A stretch of DNA of 64,000 nt. Origin: Pontibacter beigongshangensis. Its GTDB lineage: Bacteria > Bacteroidota > Bacteroidia > Cytophagales > Hymenobacteraceae. This document shows, piece after piece, positions 43,403 to 51,845 of this stretch. Every line of letters starts with the position of its first letter. Within the stretch, counting starts at the first letter, position 1. The notes below the pieces were generated by a model. It was not told where the DNA came from and searched no databases. It saw nothing but the letters and a program-made list of their open reading frames with translations. The position numbers and the translations under genes were made by a program. The stretch covers positions 1-64,000 of the forward strand of contig NZ_VFSD01000020.1 in assembly GCF_014332515.1 (NCBI RefSeq), in the 5' to 3' direction.

Positions 43403-44527
43403 ATGAAATTTATTGTAACTTCATCTGCTCTACTGAAGCAGTTATCCAGCATAAACGGGGTAGTAACCAACAATCCGGTGGTTCCGATCCTGGAGAATTT
43501 CCTCTTCGAAATTAACGACAGCACCCTTACCATCACCGCCAGCGACCTGGAGACATCCATGATCACGGAGCTGCAGGTTGAGGCGAGGGAGAGCGGACGC
43601 ATTGCCGCCCCTGCCAAGATATTGCTGGAAACGCTGAAAAACCTTCCGGACCAGCCGGTGACGTTCACCATCGACGAAGAAACCTATACCATCGAGATCA
43701 GCTCTGCCAACGGCCGCTATAAGCTGTCTGGTGAGAACGCTACGGACTTCCCGCGTGTGCCAGTGGTAAAAGGTGGCAACGCCATCGAGATGCCTTCTAA
43801 CGTGCTGGCCCGGGCCATCAACAAAACCATTTTTGCGGTGAGCAACGATGAGCTTCGTCCGGCCATGACCGGTATTTTCGTGCAGCTCCGCTCCGATAAC
43901 GTAACGTTTGTGGCTACGGATGGTCACCGCCTGCTGCGCTACCGCCGTCAGGATATCTCCACCAGCCAGGAAGCATCGCTTATCATTCCGCGTAAGGCTT
44001 TTACCCTTTTAAAGTCAACGCTGCCTTCGGAGCCGACTACCGTTCGGGTGGAGTTCAACAACTCCAACGCGTTCTTCAGCTTCGACAACATCCGGATGAT
44101 TTGCCGTTTAATAGACGAGCGTTACCCGGACTATGAAAACGTGATTCCGGTGCAGAACCCGAACAAGCTCGTAATAGACCGTGCTGACCTGCTGAGCTCT
44201 GTGCGCCGTATCTCCATCTACTCGAACAAGACCACGCACCAGATCCGCCTGAAACTGACCGGAAGCGACCTGCAGGTTTCTGCCGAGGACCTGGACTTTT
44301 CGAACGAGGCAAATGAGCGCCTGGCCTGCCAGTATGAAGGAGAGGATATGGAGATAGGTTTCAATGCCAAGTTCCTGCTGGAGATGCTCAACAACATGGA
44401 TTCTGACGAGATTTCTTTTGAGCTCTCCACCCCGAACAGGGCTGGCTTGCTGATGCCGCTGGCCAACGAGGATAACGAAAATGTGCTGATGCTGGTGATG
44501 CCTGTTATGCTCAACAATTACGTATAA
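43403..44527 (+). CDS. dnaN: DNA polymerase III subunit beta (sliding clamp)
   Basis: 374 residues made of three clamp domains. N-terminal MKFIVTSSALLKQLSSINGV, FVATDGHRLLRYRRQ in the middle domain, and the C-terminal LVMPVML end. It encircles DNA as a dimer and tethers the polymerase. A strong terminator follows immediately. Confidence 0.98.
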   Translation: MKFIVTSSALLKQLSSINGVVTNNPVVPILENFLFEINDSTLTITASDLETSMITELQVEARESGRIAAPAKILLETLKNLPDQPVTFTIDEETYTIEISSANGRYKLSGENATDFPRVPVVKGGNAIEMPSNVLARAINKTIFAVSNDELRPAMTGIFVQLRSDNVTFVATDGHRLLRYRRQDISTSQEASLIIPRKAFTLLKSTLPSEPTTVRVEFNNSNAFFSFDNIRMICRLIDERYPDYENVIPVQNPNKLVIDRADLLSSVRRISIYSNKTTHQIRLKLTGSDLQVSAEDLDFSNEANERLACQYEGEDMEIGFNAKFLLEMLNNMDSDEISFELSTPNRAGLLMPLANEDNENVLMLVMPVMLNNYV

Positions 44528-44546
44528 GAAATTTTAGCATTCCCAT

Positions 44547-44588
44547 AGACACAGAAAAGGCCGGTACATACCGGCCTTTTCTGTGTCT
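44547..44588. terminator. Bidirectional terminator after dnaN
   Basis: Near-perfect 20-bp stem with a CA loop (ACAGAAAAGGCCGGTA / TACCGGCCTTTTCTGT), between convergent dnaN and the EEP gene. Confidence 0.85.
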
Positions 44589-44620
44589 GAGCTTTTCTGA
44601 AACGGTTATCGGCCGCTTTA

Positions 44621-45649
44621 TTAATGGCTTACTTTGATATAAACAGGAAAATGGCCTCCGGTGCCGCCCTGGTATGTAGTGCCGGCATAGGTTTTGCGCG
44701 GCGTATTTTTATATTTCCCGAAGGTATGCTTCAGGCTTTCCGGGTCGTGGATGGTGGCCGAGCCTCGCACAAATTGCAAACCCGTACCGCCAATCCAGGC
44801 TTTGGTTACCATGATCTGGTCGTGCATCTGGAACTTGCCCCTGTAAAAGGAACTGCCCCGCTTCTGCACGTGGTGCATGTAAAAAGTATTGAATAGCTCC
44901 TGGTTATATACGGGGTCTGGCCTGCCGGATGCCAGCAAGGCCTGTTCCAGTGTGGGAGAAGAAGGATCTGCCGCGAAATGGCCCATCACAATAATTTTAG
45001 CGTCTTTGTCTATTTTCTGTTGCTCATTTATCTCCTGGCGCAGGGTAACGGCAGCTGCCCTTTTGCGGCTTTCCCTAAGCCGCGCGTTAGCGGTAGCATC
45101 CGGCCAGTGGTTCACATAGATTGTAATAGGCTCTCCCCGCAGCAGCCCTTTTACCTGCAGGATGCCCGTAGTTTGGTAATTAGCCTCCGCAAAGCCAATG
45201 GGGAGGGAGGCATGAAACGTCGGTTTAAAGTTTTTGGGCTTATACAGCAGCGCCACATCCAGCCCCGAGGCATCAGGCGAATCGTAATGAATGATCTCAT
45301 ACTTCTTGTCTCGCAGCGCCGATGTATTTAGCAGATCCTCGATTACCCGCTTATTTTCCACTTCAGAAAGACCGATAATACTTGGCCCCCCTTTTTCTCC
45401 CATGGTGGAGATAGTGGCTGCGAGGTTTTTTATTTTGGCCCTGTATCTTTCTTCTGTCCAGTTCAGGATGCCGTCTGGCTGATAGGCCGCATCATTGGCA
45501 GCAGTGTCCTTTTCTGTATCGTATAAATTATCGGCGTTGTAGAAGGCGATGGTGTAGAGGTCCTCTTTTTGGGAGGCGGGTGAAAATACTTTGCAGCCCG
45601 AAAAGGCGAAAAGTATAAAAAGGGTGAAGAAGGTTTTAATTCCGTAGCG
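44621..45649 (-). CDS. Endonuclease/exonuclease/phosphatase-fold lipoprotein with altered catalytic motifs
   Basis: 342 residues from the ATG at 45649, which begins a lipoprotein signal (FAFSGCKVF). EEP fold: early IAFYNADNLYDTE, IIGLSEVENKRVIEDLL (metal Glu), YVNHWPDA, then IIVMGHFAADPSS where active relatives have GDFNDEP, and GTGGHFPVYI where they have SDHFPVY. Two catalytic acids are therefore changed. The protein may be inactive as a nuclease/phosphatase, or the substitutions may be functional variants. Anchored at the membrane. Confidence 0.85.
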   Translation of the reverse strand, partial: RYGIKTFFTLFILFAFSGCKVFSPASQKEDLYTIAFYNADNLYDTEKDTAANDAAYQPDGILNWTEERYRAKIKNLAATISTMGEKGGPSIIGLSEVENKRVIEDLLNTSALRDKKYEIIHYDSPDASGLDVALLYKPKNFKPTFHASLPIGFAEANYQTTGILQVKGLLRGEPITIYVNHWPDATANARLRESRKRAAAVTLRQEINEQQKIDKDAKIIVMGHFAADPSSPTLEQALLASGRPDPVYNQELFNTFYMHHVQKRGSSFYRGKFQMHDQIMVTKAWIGGTGLQFVRGSATIHDPESLKHTFGKYKNTPRKTYAGTTYQGGTGGHFPVYIKVSH

Positions 45650-45656
45650 CATCGTG

Positions 45657-45664
45657 TAACTTTG
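45657..45664 (+). promoter_or_regulatory. -7 box TAACTTTG for gldC
   Basis: TAnnTTTG match 62 bases upstream of the gldC start, in the 77-bp divergent gap. Confidence 0.45.
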
Positions 45665-45726
45665 TACAAGTTGTAGTGTCAAGGATAGTACGAGAGATAT
45701 ATAGTATAAAGTTTAATAATAGGAAA

Positions 45727-46065
45727 ATGAAGAAATCAGAAATATACTTCAGCATTGCCCTGGACGATCAGAAAGTGCCGGAGGCTATCAGCTGGAGGGC
45801 AACAGATGCCGGTGAGAAAATCCATTTTGCAAAGGCCATCAACATCTCGCTGTGGGACCGTGATGAGGCTGGCACCATGAAAATTGACCTCTGGACAAAA
45901 GACATGCCCGTAGACGAGATGAAGTATTTCTACATAGACAGCATTGGTGCCATGGCTCAAAGCATTATGACGGCTACCAACGACCAGGTAATGGCCCAGA
46001 AAATGCGTACGCTGTGCGAAGAGCTGATGCAGCACGTGGAGCAGGACAGCAAGAAGAATGGTTAA
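45727..46065 (+). CDS. gldC: Gliding motility protein GldC
   Basis: 112 residues. MKKSEIYFSIALDDQKVPEA, then WDRDEAGTMKIDLWTKDMPV and DEMKYFYIDSIGAM are GldC signatures. A small cytoplasmic accessory gliding protein of unknown biochemical role. The frame is open up to 45676, but the ATG at 45727 is the family start. Confidence 0.93.
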   Translation: MKKSEIYFSIALDDQKVPEAISWRATDAGEKIHFAKAINISLWDRDEAGTMKIDLWTKDMPVDEMKYFYIDSIGAMAQSIMTATNDQVMAQKMRTLCEELMQHVEQDSKKNG

Positions 46066-46136
46066 CATCAGACGCCATAAAAGCAGAAGGGCCTCCAAAA
46101 ACTGGAGGCCCTTCTGCTTTTATGGCGTCTGATGTT
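46064..46136. terminator. Very long bidirectional hairpin terminator
   Basis: Two perfectly complementary 34-base arms with an AAAAC loop, core CAGAAGGGCCTCC / GGAGGCCCTTCTG. It overlaps the ends of gldC (46065) and the minus-strand gene (46135). Confidence 0.85.
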
Positions 46137-46578
46137 AGTTTATAGTCGATACAGTGCTTTCTGAGGCTGAGCCGGAGGTAGTGGCCACAGGGGCTTTTTC
46201 TTCTGATTTTTTAGTAAGATTGGCCATGTACTGCTTATCCGATTTAGTAAGGGATTTACGTGATCCGAAATAGTCGTTGTACTGCACAGTGCTTAATACA
46301 CGCTCCAACTCACGGTCGCGCTCGGCACAGATTTCTTTATACTTCTGATCGATCACTTCCTGGTTACCTGCATATTGTTCCTCTACAGCTAACATCTTGG
46401 CGGCTTTGTCGAGATTGATCTCTCTTACCTTGTTCGACTGATAGTTGTTAAGCCGCAGCTCCACAATCATTTTGTCAGACAGGTTGTTGGCCCTTTGTTC
46501 TGCCAGTTCTTTGCCAGTTGCTGCTGCTCCAAACACGATACCGAATACCAGGAAAGTTAATACAATTAGATTTTTCAT
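46135..46578 (-). CDS. Small exported helical protein
   Basis: 147 residues with a signal peptide (MKNLIVLTFLVFGIVFGAAA). The mature part is a charged helix bundle (LSDKMIVELRLNNYQSNKVR) like Spy/CpxP-type or DUF4168-like small periplasmic proteins of Bacteroidota; the family is not fixed. Ends inside the long hairpin shared with gldC. Confidence 0.7.
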   Translation of the reverse strand: MKNLIVLTFLVFGIVFGAAATGKELAEQRANNLSDKMIVELRLNNYQSNKVREINLDKAAKMLAVEEQYAGNQEVIDQKYKEICAERDRELERVLSTVQYNDYFGSRKSLTKSDKQYMANLTKKSEEKAPVATTSGSASESTVSTIN

Positions 46579-46781
46579 AAGTTTGTAGATTTTTGTGGGT
46601 TGTACGTTAGCTGTAGGCTTTTTACGCCCTTCATACATATAAAACGCATGCAGCAGCAAAATAATTCCTCACGAAAGAGTATAATTTAAATTTCTTTGCA
46701 GCTACAGGAAGGTGGACAAAAAGCAGGCCAGCTATTGGCAGAATTCAGAATTTATGCAGGAAACGAAGGATTTAATTGCTG

Positions 46782-47318
46782 TTACCACTCGTTCTTCCAC
46801 ATCATCGACTCAACAGGAGTGATGGTACGTTTGTTATACTTGGCATTTACCTTCTGGTTGTAATAATTGTCAATGCCTCCACTTACCTCGAAGTAAATCA
46901 GCTGGCCGATGGGCATGCCATAGTAGATGCGGACGGGCTGCGTAACCGAGATTTCCAGGGTCCAGGTGTTGCAGAAGCCTACATCGCCTTTGCCGGCTGT
47001 GGCGTGGATATCAATACCCAGCCTGCCCACACTCGATTTGCCTTCCAGGAAGGGCACATGGGCATGTGTTTCGGTGTACTCCAGGGTCACGCCCAGGTAA
47101 AGCGTTTCCGGGCGCAGCACATAGCCTTCCTGCGGTATCTCAAACACGTCTATCTCGTTGTGGAGGCGGGCATCCAGTATTTCATCGCGGTAAGTGGCCA
47201 GGTAGCGGCCCAAATGAACATCGTAGGAGTTGGTGCCCAGGCTGGACCGGTTAAAAGGCTCTACCAGGATGGTGCCTTTGGCCATCTCCGCCAAAATTTG
47301 CTGATCTGTCAGTATCAT
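46782..47318 (-). CDS. dcd: dCTP deaminase
   Basis: 178 residues. GKSSVGRLGIDIHATAGKGD is the catalytic core loop with the adjacent CNTWTLEI motif. Start MILTDQQILAEMAKGTILVE. Converts dCTP to dUTP in the thymidylate pathway. Length and order match the family. Confidence 0.93.
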   Translation of the reverse strand: MILTDQQILAEMAKGTILVEPFNRSSLGTNSYDVHLGRYLATYRDEILDARLHNEIDVFEIPQEGYVLRPETLYLGVTLEYTETHAHVPFLEGKSSVGRLGIDIHATAGKGDVGFCNTWTLEISVTQPVRIYYGMPIGQLIYFEVSGGIDNYYNQKVNAKYNKRTITPVESMMWKNEW

Positions 47319-47687
47319 GTCTCTATGCTAAAGTCGGGCCGTAAAAGTACGCATTTCCATTGATACAAGCTATAGGAAAAGCAGGGGCAGCAAAAGCGCT
47401 GGAGGGGCTTTTTTATTCGAATAATCGAGGAGGGGCATGCGAAGTGGGAGATGCAGAAATGCTTACACACGATTGCTGTAAGTTGGGTATATTTAACTGC
47501 AATGCTGGTGCTAAAAGATTGCTGTTTCTTTGTGTCTTAATTGTGCAAAAGAACTATATTTAGGTGCAAGCAGCCAGATGGCGTCAACAAGACTAATTTT
47601 TCAAAACGGCAGGAAGTCTTTGTAAAACCACCTCCGCACATAGTGCTGATAAGCGTATGTTTGGGAAGTTATTACTGTTATCTGCAA
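47319..47687. other. Intergenic stretch between dcd and cassette array 2
   Basis: Contains one dispersed repeat copy (47397-47425). No gene and no good attC. It ends at the GTT core that opens the second cassette cluster. Confidence 0.55.
47397..47425 (+). repeat. Dispersed ~30-bp repeat, copy 8
   Basis: CGCTGGAGGGGC, then TTTTTTATTCGAATAATC; diverged at the 3' half. Confidence 0.65.
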
Positions 47688-47703
47688 GTTGTGGTTCATT
47701 GAA

Positions 47704-48120
47704 ATGACAGAAGAACAGAAATATCTACCTAACGAAATCCTGCTCAAGTCAACCATTAGCGGCAAAGAACATGGCTGGAAAAGAGAAGATTTTAATGAAG
47801 TTGTAAACCATGCTTTTAAATCTGGACTTGCAGTTGTTGGCGGTCAAGTACAGTTTAAGTTACCCGATGGAACTTGTGAATTACACTGGCGAAAGTATGA
47901 CACCAATGGAAGAATGGCAGGTGAAGGTTGGACAAGCTATTGCAGTAGAACCAAGCAGGAATGTCTGGAACAGTTTAATGCTCTACCCACAAATCAGGAA
48001 CTCATTAATGAAGGAATTGAGAACTTTGAGTTTTTAAGAGAGAAATCAGCACAAGGTGTAAATCCTGAAGACTTTTTGATATTCATTCTATATTTCAACG
48101 CCCCTGAAAAAGGTAGCTAA
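47704..48120 (+). CDS. Hypothetical protein (array 2, cassette 1)
   Basis: 138 residues, start MTEEQKYLPNEILLKS. Soluble, alpha/beta; I recognise no family. A Trp/Cys patch ELHWRKYDTN...SYCSRTKQEC is notable. Sole gene of its cassette; the upstream in-frame TTG at 47689 lies in the core and is not a real start. Confidence 0.65.
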   Translation: MTEEQKYLPNEILLKSTISGKEHGWKREDFNEVVNHAFKSGLAVVGGQVQFKLPDGTCELHWRKYDTNGRMAGEGWTSYCSRTKQECLEQFNALPTNQELINEGIENFEFLREKSAQGVNPEDFLIFILYFNAPEKGS

Positions 48121-48137
48121 AAAGGAGAACAACGATA

Positions 48138-48202
48138 CCACAACAAGGTGTAGCAGTAAGGCTTGCTGACGCTTCGCCTCTGCTACACGAATACCGTTAC
48201 CT
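48138..48202 (+). other. attC-like site 1 of array 2
   Basis: R'' CCACAAC (48138-48144) complements GTTGTGG at 47688. Stem GTGTAGCAG / CTGCTACAC as in site 2 of array 1. R' GTTACCT is at 48196-48202. Confidence 0.88.
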
Positions 48203-48220
48203 GCAATATAAATTATAAAG

Positions 48221-48763
48221 ATGATTCCAGTTAAACACAGATTTTTAGACCACCCAATAAACCCTGAAACAGAAACTCTCATAATTGGGACTTTTAATCC
48301 AGACGCAAGCGATAATCAAGCTGAATTCTTTTATGGCAGAAGCAGAAATTATTTATGGAGATTACTTCCGACTGCATTTAAAGAACCTGATTTGAAAGGC
48401 GCTAACAAACAAGATAAATTAGGATTCATTGCGAAAAACAAAATCGACCTCATAGATTTGATTTCAGAGATTGAAGTTGAAGAAGGACAGGAAGCCAATT
48501 TTTATGACGGTTACATAGACAATAAAGTAACCAAGTGGAGAAACGTTATTTCAGAGATTGACCGACTGAAAAACCTTAAAAGAGTTTGCTTCACCAGAAA
48601 AACTTTCGCGGACATACCGAATATGAAAAAAAGACTTGAAGTAATCCAAGAGCATTGTAAGAAAAAAGGCATTCATTTCCAAGCAATGACTACTCCAGCA
48701 AGATTCTACAAAGAAGACAAACAGACCGAATGGACTAACTTTCTTTTAAATGGTTCTAAGTAA
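48221..48763 (+). CDS. Uracil-DNA glycosylase-superfamily-like protein (array 2)
   Basis: 180 residues. The N-terminal IIGTFNPDASDNQAEFFYGR and YLWRLLP, plus a C-terminal helical half, resemble the Mug/uracil-DNA glycosylase superfamily that repairs deaminated bases. Only one of the usual active-site patterns can be seen, so activity is not assured. Overlaps the next gene by 14 bases. Confidence 0.65.
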   Translation: MIPVKHRFLDHPINPETETLIIGTFNPDASDNQAEFFYGRSRNYLWRLLPTAFKEPDLKGANKQDKLGFIAKNKIDLIDLISEIEVEEGQEANFYDGYIDNKVTKWRNVISEIDRLKNLKRVCFTRKTFADIPNMKKRLEVIQEHCKKKGIHFQAMTTPARFYKEDKQTEWTNFLLNGSK

Positions 48764-49595
48764 GGATACGAATACTGTTTATTTATCTGAGTTACTTCAT
48801 ACTGACAGCAGATTTACTAATAGCTGTAACAAATTGACCACAATACTTGATAAGCATGGCATTCCGTACATGTTTATCAAGGCAACTAAGGACATTTGGT
48901 GCCGTGATTATATGCCAGTCCAAATTGAAAAGGGAGAGCTTGTTCAGTTCCGTTATGAACCCTCTTATCTTAAAGATGACCTGCACCTACAATCTGACCC
49001 AAAAATAGTATGTCAGGCAAATAACCTGAACCCAGAATTTACAAAAATCAATCTTGACGGTGGGAACATTGTGAACTGGTCTGACAGAGCAATAATCACA
49101 GATAGGATATTTGATGAAAATCCTGAATTTAAGAGTAAGACAAAACTGATTTCCGAGATTGAGAAGTTACTTAATGTGGAGTTAATTGTAATTCCGCAAA
49201 TCAAGTCGGATATGACAGGTCATGCAGATGGACTTGTTCGGTTTGTTGACCGTAGCACAATCCTTGGGAATGACAGGGAACAGGAATACACGTACTGGAA
49301 GAATGGGATTAACAAGGTTCTTGAAGAACATGGAATAGAATACATTGACGTACCCTTTTTTGAGTTTAAAGAAAGAAAGTATAAAGACAATGCAATTGGT
49401 TGCTACATTAACTTCTTAGAAGTAAAGAACTTGATTGTACTACCAATTTTCGAGATTGACAGAAACCTAGACGGTGAAGCTTTTAACCTATTTAAAAAGG
49501 TTTATTCTGACCGAGTAATCGAAACTATCAACTTTAATGAAGTTGGGTTCTTAGGTGGTCTTTTGAATTGTACAACTTGGACGATTCAAGAATAA
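48750..49595 (+). CDS. Agmatine deiminase / peptidyl-arginine deiminase family protein (array 2)
   Basis: 281 residues of the PAD-type guanidino-modifying fold. Motifs: DIWCRDYMPVQ (~48-58), INLDGGNIV, MTGHADGLVRFVD, and GGLLNCTTW with the catalytic Cys at about 274. Would hydrolyse agmatine or a related guanidino compound to citrulline-type product plus ammonia. Shorter than classical AguA, so substrate is uncertain. Starts within the UDG-like gene. Confidence 0.8.
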   Translation: MVLSKDTNTVYLSELLHTDSRFTNSCNKLTTILDKHGIPYMFIKATKDIWCRDYMPVQIEKGELVQFRYEPSYLKDDLHLQSDPKIVCQANNLNPEFTKINLDGGNIVNWSDRAIITDRIFDENPEFKSKTKLISEIEKLLNVELIVIPQIKSDMTGHADGLVRFVDRSTILGNDREQEYTYWKNGINKVLEEHGIEYIDVPFFEFKERKYKDNAIGCYINFLEVKNLIVLPIFEIDRNLDGEAFNLFKKVYSDRVIETINFNEVGFLGGLLNCTTWTIQE

Positions 49596-49609
49596 AAAAA
49601 ATAACGACA

Positions 49610-49661
49610 CTACAACACCAGCTAAAAAGCATTAAAACGCTTTTTAGCCCAACCGTTAACC
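49610..49661 (+). other. attC-like site 2 of array 2
   Basis: R'' CTACAAC (49610-49616) does not match the cassette start GTTACCT at 48196, suggesting two fused cassettes. Stem and loop almost identical to site 1 of array 1 (1211-1250). R' GTTAACC is at 49655-49661. Confidence 0.75.
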
Positions 49662-49698
49662 GTCAACAAAAAGAAAAGTAATAAAATTAAATAGCACC

Positions 49699-50040
49699 AT
49701 GTCTGAAGAAATGAAACAATGCCCAAAATGTAATTCACCTTATGGTTACGCAATGGGTGCAGAAATATTTGCTTGCCCTGAGTGTGGAAATGAGTGGAAT
49801 CCGAATGAAATAGTAGAAGATGCCGGGTTAACAGTAAAAGATGCTAACGGGAATATACTTATGGATGGAGATTCGGTTGTTGTCATCAAAGATTTACCCG
49901 TAAAAGGTGCTCCAAAACCTGTAAAGGCTGGCACGAAAGTGAAAAACATACGATTGACAGATGGAGATCATAATATTGACTGCAAAATTGATGGCTTCGG
50001 TTCCATGGCACTTAAGTCTGAATTTGTGAGAAAGGCATAA
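49699..50040 (+). CDS. PhnA/YjdM-like zinc ribbon protein (array 2, last cassette)
   Basis: 113 residues. N-terminal zinc ribbon [13 protein letters not shown] ... [10 protein letters not shown], then a beta-barrel C-terminal half ([20 protein letters not shown]). This is the PhnA/YjdM arrangement, named alkylphosphonate-utilisation operon protein, whose true role is unclear. Unlike the unknown cassettes it is a widely conserved family, so it could be a captured host gene. GC content is in cassette range. Confidence 0.88.
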   Translation: MSEEMKQCPKCNSPYGYAMGAEIFACPECGNEWNPNEIVEDAGLTVKDANGNILMDGDSVVVIKDLPVKGAPKPVKAGTKVKNIRLTDGDHNIDCKIDGFGSMALKSEFVRKA

Positions 50041-50053
50041 TGAATCCACGCCG

Positions 50054-50085
50054 ACTTAACAGGCCTGTGACAACAGCTGTTAGGC
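50054..50085 (+). other. Degenerate attC-like remnant
   Basis: ACTTAAC (50054-50060) and GTTAGGC (50079-50085) could be cores of a shortened site; only 32 bp. ACTTAAC is the complement of the terminal core GTTAAGT of array 1 (11424), possibly by chance. Beyond, CTTGTGCC (50131) / GGCACAAG (50199) form an inverted pair without cores. Confidence 0.4.
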
Positions 50086-50240
50086 GGCGATAGCTGGTAA
50101 CATGGTAGAGAGCATGTCAACGCATTTAACGATCCTTGTGCCAGGCAAACAGGAATAGGCTTCTAATCCGCCCTTTACGCGCCTTCGGGCTTCGGCGGCA
50201 CAAGTCCAGACGTCATCCAGAATACAGCAGGCAAAACAAA

Positions 50241-50272
50241 ATCGGCAGCCCCCATTCTAGGAGCTGCCGATA
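50241..50272 (-). terminator. Intrinsic terminator of hemL
   Basis: ATCGGCAG / CTGCCGAT hairpin with a T-rich tail on the minus strand (GATTTTGTTTTGC). Confidence 0.7.
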
Positions 50273-50302
50273 AATTATTCTAATGGAAATGCACCTCCGG
50301 AG
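50273..50302 (-). repeat. Dispersed ~30-bp repeat, copy 9
   Basis: Minus orientation: CTCCGGAGGTGC, then ATTTCCATTAGAATAATT; overlaps the hemL downstream region. Confidence 0.75.
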
Positions 50303-50309
50303 AGGCTTT

Positions 50310-51608
50310 CTATTGCTGCTGCGCCTCCTGCAGCGCCTCGAAGTTAGCTTTTAAGTACTGCGCTACCAGCTCATCGGTAATGGCTGTAGAAACAAACAGC
50401 GCCTCGTACTGCGATGGGGCCAGGTAAATGCCGCGCTGCAACATGCTGTTGAAATAGCGGCCGAATAAAGCGGTATCAGAGGTCTTGGCACTCTCGAAAT
50501 CAGTAACAGGCTGGTCGGTAAAGAAGATGCTAAACATGGAGCCTACCTGGTTAATGGTGTACTGCAGCCCCAGCTTTTGCATGTTCGCCTTCATGCCGCT
50601 TACGATGGCGGTAGTGGTCTGCTCCAACTGCCGGTAAATGCCCGGGTTCTGCTGCAGGTGCTGCAGCATGGCCATCCCCGCCGACATGGCAATCGGGTTA
50701 CCGGACAGGGTGCCTGCCTGGTACACGGGTCCGGCTGGGGCCACAAAATCCATGATCTCTTTCTTGCCGCCGTAGGCACCCACCGGCATGCCGCCTCCAA
50801 TAATCTTGCCCAGGGTGGTCATGTCTGGCGTAATGCCGTACAGCTCCTGCGCGCCACCAGGGGCCAGTCGGAAGCCGGTCATCACTTCATCAAAAATGAG
50901 CACAATGCCATCCTGATCGCAGATCTGGCGGAGGCCCTGCAGGAACCCGGGCTTTGGCAGCACCAGGCCCATGTTGCCTGCTACCGGTTCCAGAATAATG
51001 GCCGCTATCTCGCCTGGGTTAGCATCTACGAGCGTTTTTACAGCCTCCAGGTTGTTGTATGGAGCCGTGAGCGTATCTAAGGCCACGCCTTTGGTCACGC
51101 CAGGGCTGTCGGGCACGCCCAGCGTAATGGCGCCGCTGCCTGCGGCTATCAGAAAAGAGTCGCCGTGGCCATGGTAACAGCCTTCGAACTTAATGATCTT
51201 GCTACGGCCTGTGTAGCCTCTGGCCACCCGAATAGCCGACATAGTGGCTTCCGTGCCGGAGTTCACCATACGCACCTTCTCCACCGACGGCACCATGCTG
51301 ATGATCAGTTCGGCGATCTCTACCTCTTTGCGGGTAGGGGCACCAAAGGAGAGCGAGTTCGGAATGGCATCCTGCACGGCTTTCTGCACCATTTCCGGCG
51401 CATGCCCCAGAATCATCGGGCCCCAGGAGTTGATGAACTCGATGTACTGGTTGCCGTCTTCATCGAACATATACGGCCCCCTGGCAGACACCATAAAACG
51501 CGGGTTACCACCCACGGCCCGGAAAGCTCTGACCGGGGAATTGACACCTCCTGGAATGGAATGTTGGGCGCGTTGAAACAGTTCGTTGCTGATGGGTGCT
51601 ATTTTCAT
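50310..51608 (-). CDS. hemL: Glutamate-1-semialdehyde 2,1-aminomutase
   Basis: 432 residues. Class III PLP enzyme: MVNSGTEATMSAIRVARGYT, GCYHGHGDSFLIAAGSG, LIFDEVMTGFRLAPGG, and Schiff-base Lys in TTLGKIIGGGMPVGAYGG. Makes 5-aminolevulinate for tetrapyrrole (heme) synthesis. Full-length. Confidence 0.97.
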   Translation of the reverse strand: MKIAPISNELFQRAQHSIPGGVNSPVRAFRAVGGNPRFMVSARGPYMFDEDGNQYIEFINSWGPMILGHAPEMVQKAVQDAIPNSLSFGAPTRKEVEIAELIISMVPSVEKVRMVNSGTEATMSAIRVARGYTGRSKIIKFEGCYHGHGDSFLIAAGSGAITLGVPDSPGVTKGVALDTLTAPYNNLEAVKTLVDANPGEIAAIILEPVAGNMGLVLPKPGFLQGLRQICDQDGIVLIFDEVMTGFRLAPGGAQELYGITPDMTTLGKIIGGGMPVGAYGGKKEIMDFVAPAGPVYQAGTLSGNPIAMSAGMAMLQHLQQNPGIYRQLEQTTTAIVSGMKANMQKLGLQYTINQVGSMFSIFFTDQPVTDFESAKTSDTALFGRYFNSMLQRGIYLAPSQYEALFVSTAITDELVAQYLKANFEALQEAQQQ

Positions 51609-51738
51609 GATAATAGTGTGCTAATGGTTTAGGATGCTGATGTGCTAATTATTCAATTTGGAGATTTAGAAATTTGAAAATGAACCGAAAAATAACTCTT
51701 TACTTATAGCTTTCGAAGAGTCCTGCGTCTCTTTTCGC

Positions 51739-51768
51739 TTTCGGAGGGCCGTTTTCATTCAAATAATT
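51739..51768 (+). repeat. Dispersed ~30-bp repeat, copy 10
   Basis: TTCGGAGGGCC, then GTTTTCATTCAAATAATT. Confidence 0.65.
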
Positions 51769-51845
51769 GCTGCTGGGGCGGGGGCAAGGCTTCATCGGTC
51801 ACGCCCTGGCGGTACTGCCTAACCGATACTACTCAAAGGAATGCT

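Larger units (their letters stand above)
47688..50085 (+). mobile_element. Second integron-type cassette cluster (array 2)
   Basis: The first cassette begins at GTTGTGG (47688-47694), complemented exactly by CCACAAC opening the attC at 48138. Two clear attC sites follow (48138-48202, 49610-49661), nearly copies of sites 2 and 1 of array 1. Upstream of 47688 there is no attC, so the first insertion used a non-attC site. A weak third site (50054-50085) closes the cluster. Located between dcd and hemL in otherwise ordinary core sequence. Confidence 0.8.
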
